Source: Treponema sp.
GTDB taxonomy: Bacteria > Spirochaetota > Spirochaetia > Treponematales > Breznakiellaceae
DNA: 7,845 bases
Assembly (NCBI GenBank): GCA_031290325.1
Contig: JAITNU010000051.1
Coordinates: 1-7,845 of the forward strand
Reading direction: 5' to 3'
Made by a program: the position numbers and the translations under genes. The notes under the pieces were generated by a model. That model ran no database searches. It saw only the letters and a list, made by a program, of their open reading frames with translations, and had not been told where the DNA came from. Below are positions 6,522 to 7,845 of this stretch, piece after piece (the stretch's first letter is position 1; every line of letters begins with the position of its first letter).

Positions 6522-7748
6522 TTAATTTTCAAGTATGGTGATTTCCACCCGCCGGTTTTTCCGCCGCCCTTCTTCAGTACGGTTATCTGCCAGGGGCTTT
6601 TCCGCACCGTACCCCCGGACCACAATCCGTTCGGCATTGCGGACCTGTTTTTCAATAAAATAGTCCGCCACCACCGAAGCCCGGTCCTGGGAAAGCTTCT
6701 GCCGGGAGGCTTCCGAACCGGCCAGGGCTGTATGTCCCCCCACGAGGATATCCCGCTCCTTGTAGTGGAGCAGGATCTCCGCGATGGTATCGAGTTTTCG
6801 CTCTTCCCCGGGAAGCCACTGCGCCGAATCAGGGTAGAACTGGATATTTTCAAGGTTGAGGACGATCCCTTCATCCTCCACCCTGACCGAAACATCCTCG
6901 ATACCCAAACGGGCGATATCATCGGCAATCTCCTGGGCAGTTTGTTCCTTATTCATGGAAACCGATTCGATGGTCTCTGCTTCCGCCCGTCCCCGATACT
7001 CCACGGTTATGCCGTTGGATAACTCAAAGATCATGCGGAACTGCTCCTGGTACGCCGCGGGCTGTCCCAATTCGGTATTCCAATACACCACCTGATCCGA
7101 AGCGCCCATGATCCGCACCGGGTACAAGGTCCCTGAAACCACCGCAGGCTCGGTAAAGATCCGGTAGGATATGGAAAAAGCGGGGTACGTCTGCTCCTTC
7201 CAGTTCCGGTTCCCCAGGAAGGTATAATTCGCGGTGAAGGGAATCCGGTACGGCTCAGGGATCCCGAAGCTCTCCCTGAAATCATGCATCTCATACCCAT
7301 CAGCGGCCCAGGTGTCCCCAGGTTTCAGGTCCCGGTCCGGGAAAACCGGCACATTCCGCACCACAGGCATGAAGTAGTGGCTATCAATGGAGAGCACCCC
7401 CTGTGTATCCCGGCCAAAGGCAGACCGGTATTCCCGATCCCACTGGAACCGGTTCTCCCCCTGTACCCCGGTTGCCCGTTCTGCAGTCTGGAAAACCGCC
7501 TCATGGTCGGCAATCCCGTTGTGTACCGCCTTTATCTCTGCGGCAATACGGTTCAGTATTTCAGAGCGATGAGTCAGCCGCCGGTTCTGATAGACATCCT
7601 CATACACGGTCGAAAGAATCCGGTACTTATCCCCTGGTTTGTGCTTATAGGCAAACTGTTCTGCCGTGATACCAGGGGCAAGGATGATGAAACCGACGCA
7701 TAAGAGGGCTACCATATACATATTTCCGGGAAATCGTCTTTTTTGCAT
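6522..7748 (-). CDS. Periplasmic protein with C-terminal OmpA-type domain
   Basis: The 408-residue product has a signal peptide with a hydrophobic core (about 12-25) and likely cleavage after Ala29 (PGITA). Residues 30-260 form a beta-rich region I cannot assign, including FPDRDLKPGDTWAADGYEM (136-154). Residues about 293-406 are an OmpA-type domain: GIVLNLENIQFYPDSA, VGGHTALAG (336-344), LSQDRASVVADYF (352-364), RGYGAEKPLADN (378-389) and GRRKNRRVEI (394-403). Such domains usually tether the envelope to peptidoglycan. The aspartate normally found in GHTD is Ala341, while the partner Arg356 is kept. There is no beta barrel at the N-terminus, so this is not a classic OmpA porin; treponemes are known to have periplasmic proteins of this kind. 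AGGTGG lies four bases before the ATG. It is the first gene of the minus-strand cluster. Confidence 0.9.
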   Translation of the reverse strand: MQKRRFPGNMYMVALLCVGFIILAPGITAEQFAYKHKPGDKYRILSTVYEDVYQNRRLTHRSEILNRIAAEIKAVHNGIADHEAVFQTAERATGVQGENRFQWDREYRSAFGRDTQGVLSIDSHYFMPVVRNVPVFPDRDLKPGDTWAADGYEMHDFRESFGIPEPYRIPFTANYTFLGNRNWKEQTYPAFSISYRIFTEPAVVSGTLYPVRIMGASDQVVYWNTELGQPAAYQEQFRMIFELSNGITVEYRGRAEAETIESVSMNKEQTAQEIADDIARLGIEDVSVRVEDEGIVLNLENIQFYPDSAQWLPGEERKLDTIAEILLHYKERDILVGGHTALAGSEASRQKLSQDRASVVADYFIEKQVRNAERIVVRGYGAEKPLADNRTEEGRRKNRRVEITILEN

Positions 7749-7752
7749 AACA

Positions 7753-7758
7753 CCACCT
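7753..7758 (-). promoter_or_regulatory. Ribosome binding site of the OmpA-domain gene
   Basis: On the minus strand AGGTGG ends four bases before the ATG at 7748. It is the closest match to a full Shine-Dalgarno hexamer seen before any gene in the window, and it fixes the start ahead of the signal peptide. Confidence 0.5.
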
Positions 7759-7759
7759 G

Positions 7760-7799
7760 TATAGGGTATCGGCGCAGTATCAGAGGAATTATACGGTAT
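7760..7799 (-). repeat. Pair of near-identical 10-base direct repeats upstream of the OmpA-domain gene
   Basis: On the minus strand ATACCGTATA (7799-7790) and ATACCCTATA (7769-7760) differ at one base and start 30 bases apart, close to three helical turns. The first overlaps the candidate -10 box and the second ends just before the ribosome site. They could be paired binding sites on the same DNA face, or two alternative -10 regions. Confidence 0.25.
7788..7793 (-). promoter_or_regulatory. Candidate -10 box for the OmpA-prs-kinase-phosphatase cluster
   Basis: TATAAT on the minus strand is a perfect -10 consensus and lies 39 bases before the OmpA-gene ATG, giving a leader of roughly 30 bases. 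No good -35 sits at the expected distance (the bases there are CCTCGT). The promoter may need an activator, or the box may be chance. No other gene lies between here and the window edge. Confidence 0.45.
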
Positions 7800-7845
7800 T
7801 TACGAACCTTACGAGGGTGCGCTACGAAATCAAGGTGAGGGTTTG

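Noticed and set aside
6492..7022. 176-codon plus-strand open frame
   Set aside because: It is antisense to the OmpA-domain gene, whose motifs and signal peptide are clear. The translated product shows no recognisable domain.
7801..7827. Three copies of TACGA at 7801, 7810 and 7823
   Set aside because: The spacing is irregular (9 and 13 bases) and the unit is five bases, which is compatible with chance.
7817..7845. Possible plus-strand gene start at GTG 7817 (VRYEIKVRV, open to the edge)
   Set aside because: Only nine codons are visible and the purine-rich GAGG abuts the GTG without proper spacing, so it cannot be supported.

Overview
The window looks like ordinary chromosome from a spirochaete, most likely a Treponema or close relative. 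This rests on gene content: a TamB/AsmA-like anchor protein, a thymidylate kinase with an unusual phosphate loop, several signal-peptide proteins without general homology, a periplasmic OmpA-domain protein with a long treponeme-style N-terminal region, and an enlarged PRPP synthase. The DNA is fairly GC-rich by eye. The genus assignment is an inference. I see no RNA genes, insertion sequences, CRISPR arrays or phage genes.

Layout. Bases 1-1116 (minus) hold the first 372 codons of a large TamB/AsmA-like envelope protein that runs off the left edge. An 87-base divergent intergenic region follows, with an AT-rich promoter-like stretch and a small inverted repeat. On the plus strand, tmk (1204-1854) overlaps the start of a gene for a secreted helical protein of unknown function (1844-2497). 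That gene meets a minus-strand TPR protein gene (2494-3177) tail to tail, with the two stop codons interlocked. The rest (3218-7748) is a tight minus-strand cluster. In order of transcription it encodes a periplasmic OmpA-domain protein, PRPP synthase (prs), an FGGY-type carbohydrate kinase and a HAD-family phosphatase. The TPR gene comes next and has its own strong promoter-like sequence at 3206-3234. The rightmost 97 bases are the upstream region of the OmpA gene, with a perfect TATAAT box.

How the genes may fit together. Tmk (dTMP to dTDP) and Prs (ribose 5-phosphate to PRPP) are core nucleotide-supply enzymes. The kinase is translationally coupled to prs and followed closely by the phosphatase, so the middle of the cluster may feed or balance the pentose-phosphate pool. 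This is inference from context. The TamB-like, OmpA-domain, TPR and secreted helical proteins are all predicted to be exported or membrane anchored, so the window mixes envelope and nucleotide/sugar metabolism.

I did not find a convincing new biological system. The points most worth checking are residue-level departures in familiar enzymes: a missing Walker A lysine in Tmk, a missing peptidoglycan-contact aspartate in the OmpA domain, insertions in PRPP synthase, and a shortened C-terminal ATPase lobe in the FGGY kinase.
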